Below are positions 41,643 to 52,195 of a DNA stretch of 64,000 nt, piece after piece. Location: assembly GCF_009469615.1 (NCBI RefSeq), contig NZ_SSXX01000005.1, forward strand, positions 186,001-250,000, in the 5' to 3' direction. This stretch comes from Dechloromonas sp. H13. GTDB taxonomy: Bacteria > Pseudomonadota > Gammaproteobacteria > Burkholderiales > Rhodocyclaceae. Positions within the stretch are counted from its first letter, which is position 1. Every line of letters begins with the position of its first letter. Below the pieces are notes generated by a model. The model saw nothing but the letters and a program-made list of their open reading frames with translations, did not search any database and was not told the origin of the DNA. The translations under genes and the position numbers were made by a program.

Positions 41643-43574
41643 ATGAAGCTTCACGCCTTTTTCCTGGCCTTATTTGTTTCCTTGCCCCTTTTCGCGCAGG
41701 ATAGTCGCGACAGCACCTTCCTCGCCGCCCGCGATGCCTTCCGCGCCGGTGACCGCGCCAAGCTGGAGCGCGCCGCCGGGCAACTCGGCAACCACGAACT
41801 GGCGCCCTACGCCGAAAACTACCTGCTGCGCATGAACATGGAGCAGGGCGACGCGGCGGCGCTGCGCGACTTTTTCGCGCGCAACGAGCGTACCTTCGTC
41901 GCCGAAAAGCTGCGTGCCGACTGGATCCGCTGGCTCGGCAAGCGCGGCTACTGGCCGGAAATCGACATCGAGTATCAGAATCTGATCGCCCCCGAGCCGG
42001 ACGTCACCTGCTGGTTCCAGCAGGCGCGGCTGGCCGCCGGCGACAAGACGGTGCTCGACGAGGTGCAGAAGCAGTGGCTGACCATGCTCGAGCCGCCGGA
42101 AGCCTGCCGCCCGGTGATCGAGGCCTTGATTCGCGACAACCGCGTCACGGCCGACGACGTCTGGGTGCGCGCCCGGCGCCAGTTCGAGGCCAATCGCACG
42201 GGACCGGCCAAGGCCACCCTGGCCGCCCTGCCGGTCAGCCAGACGCCGGACGCCAAGGCGCTGGAGCAGATGATCGCCAGCCCGATGGGCTATCTGGCGC
42301 GCCAGCCGGGCAACTGGTACGCGACCCGCGGCGGCCGCGAACTGGCGGTGCTGGCGATCCAGCGCATCGCCGCCAACGACCCGCGCGCAGCCGCCGGCGA
42401 GCTGGAAAAACTGCAGGGCCGCCTGCAGGCCGCCGAGCGGGACTGGGCATGGGGCCAGGTCGCCCTGCAGGCCGCCAAAAAACATTACGCCGAAGCCGTG
42501 ACCTGGTTCGTCCTGGCCGGCCCGACCCCGCTGTCCGACGAGGCCTTCCAGTGGAAGGTGCGCGCCGCGCTGCGCGCCCACGACTGGAGCGTGGTGCTGG
42601 CGACCATCGGCGAAATGCCGTCGGCGCTCGCCGCGCAGCCCGAGTGGATCTACTGGCTGGGACGCGCCTACAAGGCCGGCGGCCTGACCAGCGAGGCCGA
42701 TGCGCTGTTCGAGAAGATCGCCGGGCAGCCCAATTTCTACGGCAATCTCGCCGACGAGGAACTCGGGCGCAAGATCGTCGTGCCGCCCAGGGCCAAGGCG
42801 CCGACCGCCGAGGAACAGAAGGCGGCGCGCGACAACCCGGGAATCCGCCGGGCGCTGGCCTTCTTCCGCCTCGACATGCGGACCGAGGCGGTCCGCGAAT
42901 GGAACTGGTCGCTGCGCGGCATGGACGACCGCGAACTGCTGGCGGCCGCCGATCTCGCCCGGCGCAACCAGATCTGGGACCGCGCCATCAACACCGCCGA
43001 CCGCACCAGGAACGAACACGATTTCACGCTGCGCTACCTGGCGCCCTACGGCGACCAGGTGCGCCCGGCGGCGAGCAACCAGGCGCTCGACGACGCCTGG
43101 GTCTACGGCCTGATGCGCCAGGAAAGCCGCTTCATCACCAGCGCCAAGTCGAATGTCGGCGCCTCCGGCCTGATGCAGCTGATGCCGGCGACCGCCAAGT
43201 GGGTGGCCAAGAAGATCGGCCTCAAGGATTACAACCACGGTCGCGTCAATGATACCGAGACCAACGTGCTGCTCGGCACCAGCTACATGCGGCTGGTCAT
43301 GGAAAATCTCGACAACCACCCGGTCCTGACCTCGGCCGCCTACAACGCCGGTCCCGGGCGCGCCAAGAAATGGCGCGCCGACCAGCCGCTGGAAGGCGCC
43401 ATCTACGCCGAAACCATCCCGTTCAACGAAACCCGCGATTACGTGAAGAAGGTGATGAGCAACTCGGTCTATTACTCGGCCCTGTTCACCGGCCGGCCGG
43501 ATTCGCTCAAGGCCCGACTCGGGGTTGTCGGCGCGCGCACCGCCGATGCGCCGAAGGACGCGGACCTGCCCTGA
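41643..43574 (+). CDS. slt: Soluble lytic murein transglycosylase (Slt70 type)
   Basis: This periplasmic 643-residue enzyme cleaves peptidoglycan glycan strands to anhydromuropeptides. It has signal peptide MKLHAFFLALFVSLPLFAQ and a long helical superhelix domain. The C-terminal SLT domain has the catalytic glutamate E494 in GLMRQESRF, followed by SNVGASGLMQLMPATAK and SAAYNAGPGRAKKW. Domain order and length match Slt70. Confidence 0.94.
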   Translation: MKLHAFFLALFVSLPLFAQDSRDSTFLAARDAFRAGDRAKLERAAGQLGNHELAPYAENYLLRMNMEQGDAAALRDFFARNERTFVAEKLRADWIRWLGKRGYWPEIDIEYQNLIAPEPDVTCWFQQARLAAGDKTVLDEVQKQWLTMLEPPEACRPVIEALIRDNRVTADDVWVRARRQFEANRTGPAKATLAALPVSQTPDAKALEQMIASPMGYLARQPGNWYATRGGRELAVLAIQRIAANDPRAAAGELEKLQGRLQAAERDWAWGQVALQAAKKHYAEAVTWFVLAGPTPLSDEAFQWKVRAALRAHDWSVVLATIGEMPSALAAQPEWIYWLGRAYKAGGLTSEADALFEKIAGQPNFYGNLADEELGRKIVVPPRAKAPTAEEQKAARDNPGIRRALAFFRLDMRTEAVREWNWSLRGMDDRELLAAADLARRNQIWDRAINTADRTRNEHDFTLRYLAPYGDQVRPAASNQALDDAWVYGLMRQESRFITSAKSNVGASGLMQLMPATAKWVAKKIGLKDYNHGRVNDTETNVLLGTSYMRLVMENLDNHPVLTSAAYNAGPGRAKKWRADQPLEGAIYAETIPFNETRDYVKKVMSNSVYYSALFTGRPDSLKARLGVVGARTADAPKDADLP

Positions 43575-43598
43575 GCCTCAACAATTTGCGACATTAGA

Positions 43599-45653
43599 GT
43601 GGACGACCGGATGTTCTCGAGTGCAACGAACGAATCCCTGCCCGTGCCGGACGACGCGTGGGAAATCCTGCGCGACTGCCGTGCCTGGTTCCTGAAGCAG
43701 GCCGGCCAGCTGCTGCGCGAAGCCGAACCGGTCTCCGAGGCGGCGCTGAACGCCTTCGTCCAGGCAGTGGGCGCCTATTTCGACGAACGGACGACGAGCG
43801 AGCGGCGAACCTCCTTCGACCAGCTCGGCGACCTGACCGCCTCCAACATCTCGCTGGTCGGCGAGAGCGACCTCGAACTCGACATCCGTCTCGGCGAATT
43901 CGCCTCCCTGCTGACCGAGAGCAATGGCAAGGGGCTGTGGCGCGTCTATCTGCGCTTCGTCACCCTGCTCGGGCGCCCCGACCTGTCGCCGGCCGAGAAT
44001 CCGGTCGGCCCGAAGGCGATTGCCCGCGGCCTGAGCGCACTGTGCGGGGTGCTCGACGAGGCGCCGGCGCCGATGCTCGAACGGATCGGCCGTCTCGAAG
44101 AGCATTTTTCCGAATTTCTCCCGGCCCTCTATGCCGGCCTCAACGACTTTCTGGTCGGTCGCAAGGTATCGGCGGCCCAGCCGACCATCGTCACCGCCCC
44201 CGATGCCGCCACGGCGGCGTCCGCCGGCGGTTCGTCCGGCACCCTGGCCATCGACCCGGCCGTCGCCCTGCAGCAGAGCCTGCTCGGGCAGGCGCAGGCC
44301 GGCGCAACCGTCAGCGTGAACGCCGGTGTTGCCGCCTCGCTGCTGACCCAGGCGATGTTCGGCCGCCTGCTGGCGCGCCTCGACGATCTCGAACGCGCCG
44401 GCCATGGCGGCGAGGGTGGAACGGCGGGGGCGCCGCAGGCGCTCGACTCGACCCGCCTCGGGGTGCCGGCCGGGGCGCCGGAGGCCGCGGCGATCGACGC
44501 CCTGGCGATGATCTTCGAGGCCATCTTCGCCTCGCCCACCCTGCCCGACCCGATCAAGGCGGCGCTCTCCAGCCTGCAGATTCCGACCCTGCGTGCCGTG
44601 ATGCTCGATCAAGGGTTCTTCACGGCCGACGCCCATCCGGCGCGCCAGCTGCTCGACAAGATGGCGCGCGCCGCGGTCGGGCTGCCCGTCGATGTCTCGT
44701 CCCGCCATCCGCTGTGCGCGATCGTCCAGCAGATCGCTACCCGCGTGCGCGCCGAGTTCGTCGACGACACGCAGGTGCTGTCGCGCTACGTCGGCGAGCT
44801 CGAAAAGCTGATCGCGCGCCGCGACAACGCCGCCGCCCAGGCGGCGGCGAGCTACCGGCCGCTCGTCCAGCGGCTCGAGCAGGGCGACGAGGCGGACACC
44901 CGGAGTCGCCAGGCGATCGATACCTTCTGCCTGCGCAGCGATGTGCCGCCGGCCATTTCGCGCTTCCTGCGCGACCACTGGCAGCGGGTGCTGCGCCAGA
45001 TCTGGCTCGAAAGCGGGGAGGACAGCACCGACTGGCAGGACGGCAAGACGGTGGTCGATCAGCTGCTGTGGAGTGTCCAGCCCAAGGTCGATATCGAGGA
45101 GCGCAAGCGGCTGGCCCGCGAGCTGCCGCAGATGCTGCAGAAAATCTCCGCCGGCATGCAGCGGGTGGCGGTGCCGGAAGCGGCGCGTGCCGAGTTCCTC
45201 GATGCCTGTTTCGCGCTGCAGACGGCAGCGATGCGCGGCAGCGCCGTCACCGGCGATCAGGCGCCGGCAGCGCCCGCCGGGGGCGCGCGGCCGGCGGCCG
45301 GCGTGGTGCCGGCGCTCAGCGAATTGCGCAACGGCGTGCAGCGGCTGCGCATCTACGACCTGGCCGGCGCTTCCCGGGGCGCCGGCCGTTATCGCCAGGC
45401 CGCCGTGCACGCGGGCGACTGGCTGAGTTTCCACATGGGCGAGGAGGAGCCGGTCTGCGGCCGTGTCTGCCATGTCGCCAAGGGCAGCGGCAAGCTGCTG
45501 CTGGCCAATCCGGACTGGGATTTCGCGGTGCTGCTGCATCCGGCGCTGGCCGAGAGCCAGCTCAAGGAGGGGCGTGCCAGCGTCAGTTCGCAGGTTTCCC
45601 TGTTCAATGCGGCAGCGGAACAGGCGCTGCGCCGCACGCCCAAACCGGCCTGA
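43599..45653 (+). CDS. DUF1631 family protein
   Basis: This 684-residue soluble, mostly helical protein matches the DUF1631 family, found mainly in beta- and gammaproteobacteria. Recognisable blocks are PLVQRLEQGDEADTRSRQAIDTF and WLSFHMGEEEPVCGRVCHVAKGSGKLLLANPDWDFAVLLHP near the C-terminus. The latter is beta-rich and PilZ-like in style. Ala/Gly/Pro-rich linkers lie around residues 190-220 and 265-300. Start is GTG 43599 or ATG 43611. Function unknown; an envelope or c-di-GMP link is only a guess. Confidence 0.78.
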   Translation: MDDRMFSSATNESLPVPDDAWEILRDCRAWFLKQAGQLLREAEPVSEAALNAFVQAVGAYFDERTTSERRTSFDQLGDLTASNISLVGESDLELDIRLGEFASLLTESNGKGLWRVYLRFVTLLGRPDLSPAENPVGPKAIARGLSALCGVLDEAPAPMLERIGRLEEHFSEFLPALYAGLNDFLVGRKVSAAQPTIVTAPDAATAASAGGSSGTLAIDPAVALQQSLLGQAQAGATVSVNAGVAASLLTQAMFGRLLARLDDLERAGHGGEGGTAGAPQALDSTRLGVPAGAPEAAAIDALAMIFEAIFASPTLPDPIKAALSSLQIPTLRAVMLDQGFFTADAHPARQLLDKMARAAVGLPVDVSSRHPLCAIVQQIATRVRAEFVDDTQVLSRYVGELEKLIARRDNAAAQAAASYRPLVQRLEQGDEADTRSRQAIDTFCLRSDVPPAISRFLRDHWQRVLRQIWLESGEDSTDWQDGKTVVDQLLWSVQPKVDIEERKRLARELPQMLQKISAGMQRVAVPEAARAEFLDACFALQTAAMRGSAVTGDQAPAAPAGGARPAAGVVPALSELRNGVQRLRIYDLAGASRGAGRYRQAAVHAGDWLSFHMGEEEPVCGRVCHVAKGSGKLLLANPDWDFAVLLHPALAESQLKEGRASVSSQVSLFNAAAEQALRRTPKPA

Positions 45654-45717
45654 GTGCGCCCAAAGCGGGCGATTTGCCTTAAAATCACGGCTTTAAGAAC
45701 AGTTTCCGGGGTTCCAA

Positions 45718-46680
45718 ATGGACATCAAGAAGGTCTTGCTGCTGGGGGGTAGCGGTTTCGTCGGTACCTACATTGCCAATCGGCTGTCGCAGCGCGGCGT
45801 CGAGGTCACCATCCCGACGCGCCGCCGCGAGCGGACCAAGGCGCTGATCATCCAGCCCAACGTCGAAATGCCGGAAGTCAACATCAACTCCGAAGAGGTG
45901 CTGGTTTCGCTGATGCAGGGCCAGGATGCCGTGATCAACCTGGTCGGCATCCTGCACAGCCGCGACGTCCAGCTGCCGTACAGCAAGGACTTCGCCGAGG
46001 CCCACGTCGAACTGCCGAAGAAGATCGTCGCCGCCTGCAAGAAGGCCGGCGTGCGCCGCCTGGTGCACATGAGTGCGCTCGGCGCCAACCCCAAGGGACC
46101 GTCGGAGTACCTGTCCTCCAAGGGCGACGGCGAGGCGGCGGTGCTGGCTGCGCGCGGCGACCTCGACGTCACGGTGTTCCGCCCGTCGGTGATGTTCGGT
46201 CTCGGCGACTCCTTCCTGGCGATGTTCGCCGGCGTGCTGCGCAAGCTGCCGTTCTTCCCGCTCGGTTTCGGCCACGCCCGCTTCCAGCCGGTCTGGGTCG
46301 CCGACGTGGCCGACGCCTTCGTCGACAGCCTGGGCAACCCGGCGACCTTCGGCCAGGCCTACGAACTGGTCGGACCCCGGATCTACACGCTGCGCGAGCT
46401 GGTCGATTACACCGCCGGCCTGGTCGGCAGCACGGCCAAGGTGATTCCGCTGTCGGAGGGTTTCGCCTACCTGCAGGCCGGCCTCATGTGGCTATCGCCG
46501 AAGCCGCTGATGTCGCCGGACAACCTGCGCTCGATGCAGGTCGACAACGTCTGCGACGGTAGCTGCAACCTGCCGCCCAACTGGCGGCCGACGGCGCTGG
46601 AAGCCATCGCCCCGACCTACATCGCCCACAACACGCCCAAGGGCAAGCTCGACGGCTTCCGCTACCGGGCCGGAAGATAA
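45718..46680 (+). CDS. NAD(P)-binding epimerase-like protein, complex I NDUFA9-like family
   Basis: This 320-residue extended short-chain dehydrogenase-type protein has the Rossmann motif [17 protein letters not shown] and the NDUFA9-style blocks [35 protein letters not shown] and [15 protein letters not shown]. The active-site YxxxK is changed to YLSSK with the tyrosine kept. Family members act in quinone or respiratory chain assembly, or as sugar reductases. It lies 16 bp upstream of cca. Confidence 0.85.
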   Translation: MDIKKVLLLGGSGFVGTYIANRLSQRGVEVTIPTRRRERTKALIIQPNVEMPEVNINSEEVLVSLMQGQDAVINLVGILHSRDVQLPYSKDFAEAHVELPKKIVAACKKAGVRRLVHMSALGANPKGPSEYLSSKGDGEAAVLAARGDLDVTVFRPSVMFGLGDSFLAMFAGVLRKLPFFPLGFGHARFQPVWVADVADAFVDSLGNPATFGQAYELVGPRIYTLRELVDYTAGLVGSTAKVIPLSEGFAYLQAGLMWLSPKPLMSPDNLRSMQVDNVCDGSCNLPPNWRPTALEAIAPTYIAHNTPKGKLDGFRYRAGR

Positions 46681-46696
46681 TTTCCCCGGGCCGCCA

Positions 46697-47935
46697 ATGA
46701 ACGTCTACATCGTTGGCGGCGCCGTGCGCGACGAGCTGCTCGGCCGTCCGGTCGCCGACCGCGACTACGTGGTCGTCGGCGCCAGCCCGCAGACCATGCT
46801 GGAGAGGGGTTTCCGCCCGGTCGGCAAGGATTTCCCGGTCTTTCTCCATCCCGACACCAACGAGGAATACGCGCTCGCCCGTACCGAGCGCAAGACCGGC
46901 CGCGGCTACCACGGCTTCGCCTTCCACGCGGCGCCCGACGTCACGCTGGAAGAAGACCTGGCGCGCCGCGACCTGACCATCAACGCGATGGCGAAGGCGC
47001 CCGACGGCACGCTGATCGACCCCTTCTGCGGTCGACGCGATCTGGAGGCCAAAATCCTGCGCCACGTCGGCCCGGCCTTCGCCGAGGACCCGGTGCGCAT
47101 CCTGCGTCTCGCCCGCTTCGCCGCGCGCTTCGACGACTTCTCGGTGGCGCCGGAAACCCGCGACCTGATGCGCGGCATGGTCGCCAGCGGCGAGGTCGAC
47201 CACCTGGTCGCCGAGCGCGTCTGGCAGGAGCTGGCCAGGGGGCTGATGGAGGCACAGCCGTCGCGCATGTTCGCGGTGCTCCGCGAGTGCGGCGCGCTGG
47301 CCCGCCTGCTGCCGGAGGTCGAGGCCCTGTTCGGGGTGCCGCAGCGGGCGGACTACCATCCGGAAATCGATACCGGCGTCCATACCATGATGGTGGTCGA
47401 CGAGGCGGCGCGCCGTAATTACGCCTTGCCGGTGCGTTTCGCCGCGCTGACCCACGATCTCGGCAAGGCGACGACGCCGGCCGACATCCTGCCGCGCCAC
47501 ATCGGCCACGAGGCGCGCAGCGTGCGCCTGGCCACCGCCCTCTGCGAGCGCCTGCGGGTGCCAAGCGACTGCCGCGACCTCGCCCTGCTCGCCGCGCGCT
47601 ACCACGGCGACATCCACCGCGCCGCGGACCTGCGGGCGACGACGCTGGTGACCCTGCTCGAACGCACCGATGCGCTGCGCCGACCCGCGCGCTTCCGGCA
47701 GCTGCTGCAGGCCTGCCAGAGCGACTACAACGGCCGTCTGGGCTGGCAGGAACGCCCCTACGACAGCCCGCAGCGCCTGTTGGCCGTGCTGGCTGCGGTC
47801 AACGGCGTGGACGCCGGCAAAATCGCCGCCGCCTGCGCCGACAAGGCGAAAATTCCCGAGCGCATCCACGCGGCGCGCGTAGCCGCCGTCAGGCACCTGC
47901 TAGAGGAAGCGCGAGACGATCAGGACGATCAGTGA
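46697..47935 (+). CDS. cca: CCA-adding enzyme, multifunctional
   Basis: The enzyme builds or repairs the 3' CCA of tRNAs. The 412-residue product has [12 protein letters not shown] (residues 7-18) and the metal-binding acids D21 and D23 (ADRDYVVVG). The HD domain [14 protein letters not shown] indicates the phosphohydrolase part of the E. coli-type, multifunctional enzyme. The permuted tmRNA in this window already encodes its CCA. The gene end overlaps the convergent DUF2905 gene. Confidence 0.95.
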   Translation: MNVYIVGGAVRDELLGRPVADRDYVVVGASPQTMLERGFRPVGKDFPVFLHPDTNEEYALARTERKTGRGYHGFAFHAAPDVTLEEDLARRDLTINAMAKAPDGTLIDPFCGRRDLEAKILRHVGPAFAEDPVRILRLARFAARFDDFSVAPETRDLMRGMVASGEVDHLVAERVWQELARGLMEAQPSRMFAVLRECGALARLLPEVEALFGVPQRADYHPEIDTGVHTMMVVDEAARRNYALPVRFAALTHDLGKATTPADILPRHIGHEARSVRLATALCERLRVPSDCRDLALLAARYHGDIHRAADLRATTLVTLLERTDALRRPARFRQLLQACQSDYNGRLGWQERPYDSPQRLLAVLAAVNGVDAGKIAAACADKAKIPERIHAARVAAVRHLLEEARDDQDDQ

Positions 47936-48097
47936 CAGGATGATCGTCGTCGCGAACGGCAGGTAGTAGGTGCGGCCGCGAAAGCGGCAGGCGATGTCGC
48001 CCGGCAGCCGGCCGAAACGGATGAAGCGCGCGGCATGCGGGGCGATGATGCCCAGCAGGAAAATGGCGACGACCAGGGTCAGAATCCACTTCAGCAT
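47900..48097 (-). CDS. DUF2905 family membrane protein
   Basis: This 65-residue protein has two transmembrane helices ([19 protein letters not shown] and [15 protein letters not shown]). Between them lies the conserved [25 protein letters not shown] of DUF2905. I place the start at ATG 48097 (MLKWIL); the frame extends to 48136. It overlaps the 3' end of cca by 36 bp on the opposite strand. Function unknown. Confidence 0.8.
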   Translation of the reverse strand: MLKWILTLVVAIFLLGIIAPHAARFIRFGRLPGDIACRFRGRTYYLPFATTIILSLIVLIVSRFL

Positions 48098-48160
48098 GTC
48101 GACTTGCGCTACTCTTCGGGAGCCCCATTTAAACATGCTTCACCCAACAATCGAGCTGCA

Positions 48161-48967
48161 ATGACAAAAACCGAAAAAATCGCCGGCCTGGAGGTCTTTT
48201 CCTGCCTGCCGGCACGCAAGACCGCTCGTCCTCCCCTCCTCTTCATCCACGGCGCCTTCGCCGGCGGCTGGATGTGGACCGACACCTTCATGCCCTTCCT
48301 GGCCGCCGCCGGCTACCCCTGCCATGCCCTGTCGCTGCGCGGCCACGGCGGCAGCGACGGGCGCGACCGTCTCGACTGGCACTCGATCGCCGACTATGTC
48401 GACGACGTCGCCACCGTCGTCGACTGGCTGGGCGAGGCGCCGGTGCTGATCGGCCATTCGATGGGCGGCTTCGTCGTCCAGAAGTACCTCGAGCGTCATA
48501 CCGTGCCGGGCGCCGCCCTTGTCTGCTCGGTGCCACCGCAGGGGCTGGTCGCCGCCCAGTTCCACCTGCTGTTCCAGAAGCCGCAACTGTTCATGGATCT
48601 CAACAGCATCATGGGCGGCGACTATGCCGACACCACGACGCTGCGCGAGGCGCTGTTCGCCGGCGAGGTGGACGAGGCGATGCTCGCCGTCTGGCTGGGC
48701 CGGATGCAGTCCGAATCGCACCGGGCGATCTGGGACATGTCGATGTTCAACCTGCCCGTCCTGCATGCGATGAACCGGCCGCCGATGCTGATTCTCGGCG
48801 CCGAGCACGACGTCCTGGTGCCGGCCTTCCTGGTCCAGTCGACCGGGCACAGCTACGGCCTGCCGGTCCACATCTTCCGTGGCATGGGCCATGCCGTGAC
48901 CCATGAACGGGAGTGGCAGCTGGTCGCCGCCACGCTGCGCGACTGGGCCGACCAGCTCGCTGCCTGA
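48161..48967 (+). CDS. Alpha/beta hydrolase
   Basis: This 268-residue cytosolic hydrolase has the oxyanion block LLFIHGAFAGGWMW and nucleophile elbow GHSMGG with S100. The acid is probably D in LGAEHDVLVPA and the histidine is in GMGHAVTHE. The substrate cannot be told. The start ATG 48161 is chosen because upstream extension reads through the divergent DUF2905 gene; the ribosome binding site is weak. Confidence 0.88.
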   Translation: MTKTEKIAGLEVFSCLPARKTARPPLLFIHGAFAGGWMWTDTFMPFLAAAGYPCHALSLRGHGGSDGRDRLDWHSIADYVDDVATVVDWLGEAPVLIGHSMGGFVVQKYLERHTVPGAALVCSVPPQGLVAAQFHLLFQKPQLFMDLNSIMGGDYADTTTLREALFAGEVDEAMLAVWLGRMQSESHRAIWDMSMFNLPVLHAMNRPPMLILGAEHDVLVPAFLVQSTGHSYGLPVHIFRGMGHAVTHEREWQLVAATLRDWADQLAA

Positions 48968-49052
48968 AGCCGGCTGCCGGCGCCGCACGTATTGCATTTG
49001 CCGGCGATTCGCTCCACTATCTTTTCGTGTCCAACCAGATTTCGTCCGTGCC

Positions 49053-50024
49053 ATGAGTCAATCGGAAAAAACCGAGGAGTCGAGCAGGATTCTCGATGCC
49101 ATCCGCGCCAAGCGCGAGCGCCGCACGGCCCATGTCGGCGACATCGCCGGCCTGGAAGCCTCGCTGATCGCCGACATCGAGGCCTTCGACCTCAACGAGG
49201 CCGAACGGCAGGCGCGCCGCGAGCAGCTGGCGAGCCTGGGCGGCATGAGCAACGCGGCGCTCGCCTTTCCCGAGATCGTGCCGAGCGGGGCCGTGCGCAA
49301 CCTCGACCGCCGGCCGGCCGGTGGCCAAGGTGATGGCGGGCAGGATCCGCAGACCATCGTCGAAGGCAGCAGCCTGCTCGGCCAGTTGCGCCGCCAGGCG
49401 GCCGTCCGCCAGCGCGAACTGCATACCGAGCTGGCCGAGCGTTCGGCGAGCAACAACGCCCTGGAGCAGACGCTCAAGTACATGTTCTTCTACCTGCACG
49501 ATCTCGTGCAGCAGCTCAACATCGTCAAGCCGGCCATCCCGCGCGACTACACGGCGGCCGGCGATGTCGTCTTCCAGGATCTGGTCTGGCAGGAAGGCTT
49601 CGCCGATTACCGCACCCAGTCGCAGAGCGCCGGGGCTATGGTCGAGCTGGTCACGCTTTCCTACCAGCTGGCGGCGCCGGTCACCTTCACGATCGAACGC
49701 GAAGGTCCGGGCGTCGAGCGCCTGCGTACCGCGCTGTTCGATTACGGCCTGCAGTTCTCGTGCAAGGAATTCAAGAACGAACGCAGCTACGTCGAGCGCG
49801 CCGAATTCCAGGTCAACGGCCAGGTCGCCGTCAGCGCCCGCTGGAAGGCGGATTTCGCCAACGGCAACGTGATCCTCGAATCGCGCAACCTCGAACGCCT
49901 GGGCAGCAACACCCAGGCGATCCGGCCGGATGCGGTCGACCAGGCGCTGCTCGACGAATTCGGCCGCCTGGTGCTCGGGCTGCCCAACCGCTTCCGCGAG
50001 CTGGCGCGGCGCAAGACCGCCTAA
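49053..50024 (+). CDS. Hypothetical protein, 323 residues
   Basis: No family was recognised. Residues 1-65 are charged and helical (ILDAIRAKRERRTAH). A Gly-rich linker (about 85-103) follows. Then comes a helix with LGQLRRQAAVRQRELHTELAERSASNNALEQTLKYMFFYLHDLVQQLN, possibly a coiled coil. The C-terminal half is beta-rich (TLSYQLAAPVTFTIERE). There is no signal peptide or membrane segment. ATG 49053 has no strong ribosome binding site. The stop overlaps the convergent DUF2721 gene by 4 bp. Confidence 0.65.
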   Translation: MSQSEKTEESSRILDAIRAKRERRTAHVGDIAGLEASLIADIEAFDLNEAERQARREQLASLGGMSNAALAFPEIVPSGAVRNLDRRPAGGQGDGGQDPQTIVEGSSLLGQLRRQAAVRQRELHTELAERSASNNALEQTLKYMFFYLHDLVQQLNIVKPAIPRDYTAAGDVVFQDLVWQEGFADYRTQSQSAGAMVELVTLSYQLAAPVTFTIEREGPGVERLRTALFDYGLQFSCKEFKNERSYVERAEFQVNGQVAVSARWKADFANGNVILESRNLERLGSNTQAIRPDAVDQALLDEFGRLVLGLPNRFRELARRKTA

Positions 50025-50494
50025 AGCCGGCCGTCGAATCTCAGGGCGGAGCGCTTGAGGTTTTCGATGACGCTGGTCGCCAGCGTGATCTCGCGCAGGT
50101 AGCAGCCGAGCGCGGTAATCAGGGTCAGCATGGCGGCAATGAACAAGCCGCCGATCTTGGCATAGACGTCGACCTGCAGTTCGTGGCCGACAAACAGGGC
50201 GACGACGACCAGGCAAACCAGCAGATAGCAGGTGGTGCACAGAATGATCGCCCAGTGGATCAGTTTTGCGCGGCGCGACAGCGAAACGACCGATGACAGG
50301 TTCCGGATGCGGTCGCTCATCGGCGATTCCTCCAGCAGTTCCTTCTCGATCCGGTGAAAGGCGTCGATGATGCGTGCCAGGCGACTGGAGAGTACGCCGA
50401 GCAGGGCGCCGACGCTGGTCAGCAGAAAAACCGGAGCGACGGCCAGTTGGATGATCTGTGCAAGGCTTGAAACCTGACTGGGAATATCGCTCAT
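50021..50494 (-). CDS. DUF2721 family membrane protein
   Basis: This 157-residue protein has three hydrophobic segments (IIQLAVAPVFLLTSVGALLGVLSSRLARI, LIHWAIILCTTCYLLVCLVVVALFV, IGGLFIAAMLTLITALGCYL) with a basic/acidic loop HRIEKELLEESPMSDRIRN between the first two, as in DUF2721. Function unknown. It is divergent from selO. Confidence 0.8.
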   Translation of the reverse strand: MSDIPSQVSSLAQIIQLAVAPVFLLTSVGALLGVLSSRLARIIDAFHRIEKELLEESPMSDRIRNLSSVVSLSRRAKLIHWAIILCTTCYLLVCLVVVALFVGHELQVDVYAKIGGLFIAAMLTLITALGCYLREITLATSVIENLKRSALRFDGRL

Positions 50495-50633
50495 GGCTCG
50501 GCTTTCAGGAGGGCAGCGTCGGCGATTTTACCGGAGCGGCGCCCCCGAGTGGTGAGCGCGCGAAATACCGAACCATCGGCGTTTGTACCACTCTCAAAGC
50601 CAGCTCCGATTTTTCAGATTGTTTGGTCACCCG

Positions 50634-52133
50634 ATGAACGCACCAGAAACCCTTCGCCTCGAAGACCTCGCCTTCGACAACAGCTTCGCCGGCCTGCCCG
50701 AGGCCTTCTACACGCGCCTGGCGCCGCTCGGCCTGCCGGCGCCCTACCTGGTCGGCGCCAGTGCCGAGGTGGCCGAACTGCTCGGCCTCGACCCCGGCGA
50801 AATCAGGCGCCCCGAGTTCTGTGAAATCTTCGCCGGCAACCGCCTGCCGCCGGGCAGCGACGTCCTGGCCGCCGTCTATTCCGGGCACCAGTTCGGCGTC
50901 TGGGCCGGCCAGCTCGGCGACGGCCGGGCGCACCTGCTGGGCGGCCTGAAGAATGCGCGCGGGCACTGGGAAATCCAGCTCAAGGGGGCGGGGCGCACGC
51001 CTTATTCGCGCGGCGCCGACGGGCGCGCCGTGCTGCGCTCGTCGATCCGCGAATTCCTCTGCTCCGAGGCGATGGCCGGGCTCGGCATCCCGACCACGCG
51101 GGCGCTTTCGGTGGTCGGCGCCGACCTGCCGGTGCGCCGCGAGGCGATCGAGACGGCCGCCGTCGTCGCCCGCGTCGCGCCCAGCTTCGTGCGCTTCGGC
51201 TCCTTCGAGCACTGGGCGGCGCGCGGGCGCACGGCCGAATTGCGCCAGCTGGCCGACTACGTGATCGCCACCTTCCGCCCTGAATGTCGCGAAGCCGCCA
51301 ATCCGTACGCGGCGCTGCTGGCCGACGTCGCCCGCCGTACCGGCGAGCTGATGGCGCACTGGATGGCGGTCGGCTTCATGCACGGGGTGATGAACACCGA
51401 CAACATGTCCATTCTCGGTCTGACCCTCGACTACGGCCCCTTCGGCTTCATGGAGGCCTTCGACGCCGGGCATATCTGCAACCATTCCGACACCCATGGC
51501 CGCTACACCTTCCGCAACCAGCCGCACGTCGCGCAGTGGAACCTCTACCGTCTGGCCGATGCCCTGCTGCCGCTGATCGGCAAGCCGACGGCGGCGCAGG
51601 CGGCGGTCGACGACCATTTCGGCCGCGCCTTCGAGTCCCGTTTCGAACAGCTGATGTGCGCCAAGCTCGGTTTCCTCGCTGCCCTGCCGGACGACGAAGC
51701 CTTCATCGGCGAGACCTTCGGCCTGCTGCAGCAGCATCGCCCGGATTTCACGCAGTTCTTCCGCGCGTTGTCGCAACTGCCTGCTGCGGTCGACCGCGAA
51801 AAACAGGCCAAAACCGACGCCCCGCTGCGCGACCAGTTCGTCGACCGCGCCGCGTGCGATGCCTGGCTCGCCAACTGGCGCGCCCGCCTGGCGCAGACAC
51901 CCTGGGGCGACGACGCGCGCCAGGTGGCGATGCGCGCCGCCAATCCGAAATACGTACTGCGCAACTGGCTGGCCGAGGTGGCGATCCGCAAGGCGCAGGA
52001 CAGGGATTTCTCGGAGGTCGAACGCCTGCTCGCCTGCCTGCGCCATCCATTCGACGAGCAGCCGGAATTTGCGGACTACGCCACGCTGCCGCCCGACTGG
52101 GCGAGCGGGCTGGAGGTCAGCTGTTCCAGCTGA
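50634..52133 (+). CDS. selO: Protein adenylyltransferase SelO (YdiU)
   Basis: SelO is a pseudokinase-fold enzyme that transfers AMP to proteins. The 499-residue product has the family blocks [50 protein letters not shown] and [23 protein letters not shown]. It ends CSS, with cysteine third from the end, the position of selenocysteine in animal SELENOO. The start ATG 50634 (MNAPETL) is preferred to the TTG at 50583. Confidence 0.94.
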   Translation: MNAPETLRLEDLAFDNSFAGLPEAFYTRLAPLGLPAPYLVGASAEVAELLGLDPGEIRRPEFCEIFAGNRLPPGSDVLAAVYSGHQFGVWAGQLGDGRAHLLGGLKNARGHWEIQLKGAGRTPYSRGADGRAVLRSSIREFLCSEAMAGLGIPTTRALSVVGADLPVRREAIETAAVVARVAPSFVRFGSFEHWAARGRTAELRQLADYVIATFRPECREAANPYAALLADVARRTGELMAHWMAVGFMHGVMNTDNMSILGLTLDYGPFGFMEAFDAGHICNHSDTHGRYTFRNQPHVAQWNLYRLADALLPLIGKPTAAQAAVDDHFGRAFESRFEQLMCAKLGFLAALPDDEAFIGETFGLLQQHRPDFTQFFRALSQLPAAVDREKQAKTDAPLRDQFVDRAACDAWLANWRARLAQTPWGDDARQVAMRAANPKYVLRNWLAEVAIRKAQDRDFSEVERLLACLRHPFDEQPEFADYATLPPDWASGLEVSCSS

Positions 52134-52195
52134 CGCCGGGCATCGTCAGGGGGCGGTCACCATAACCGGCAGCTCGTCGCCTACTATGACACCCC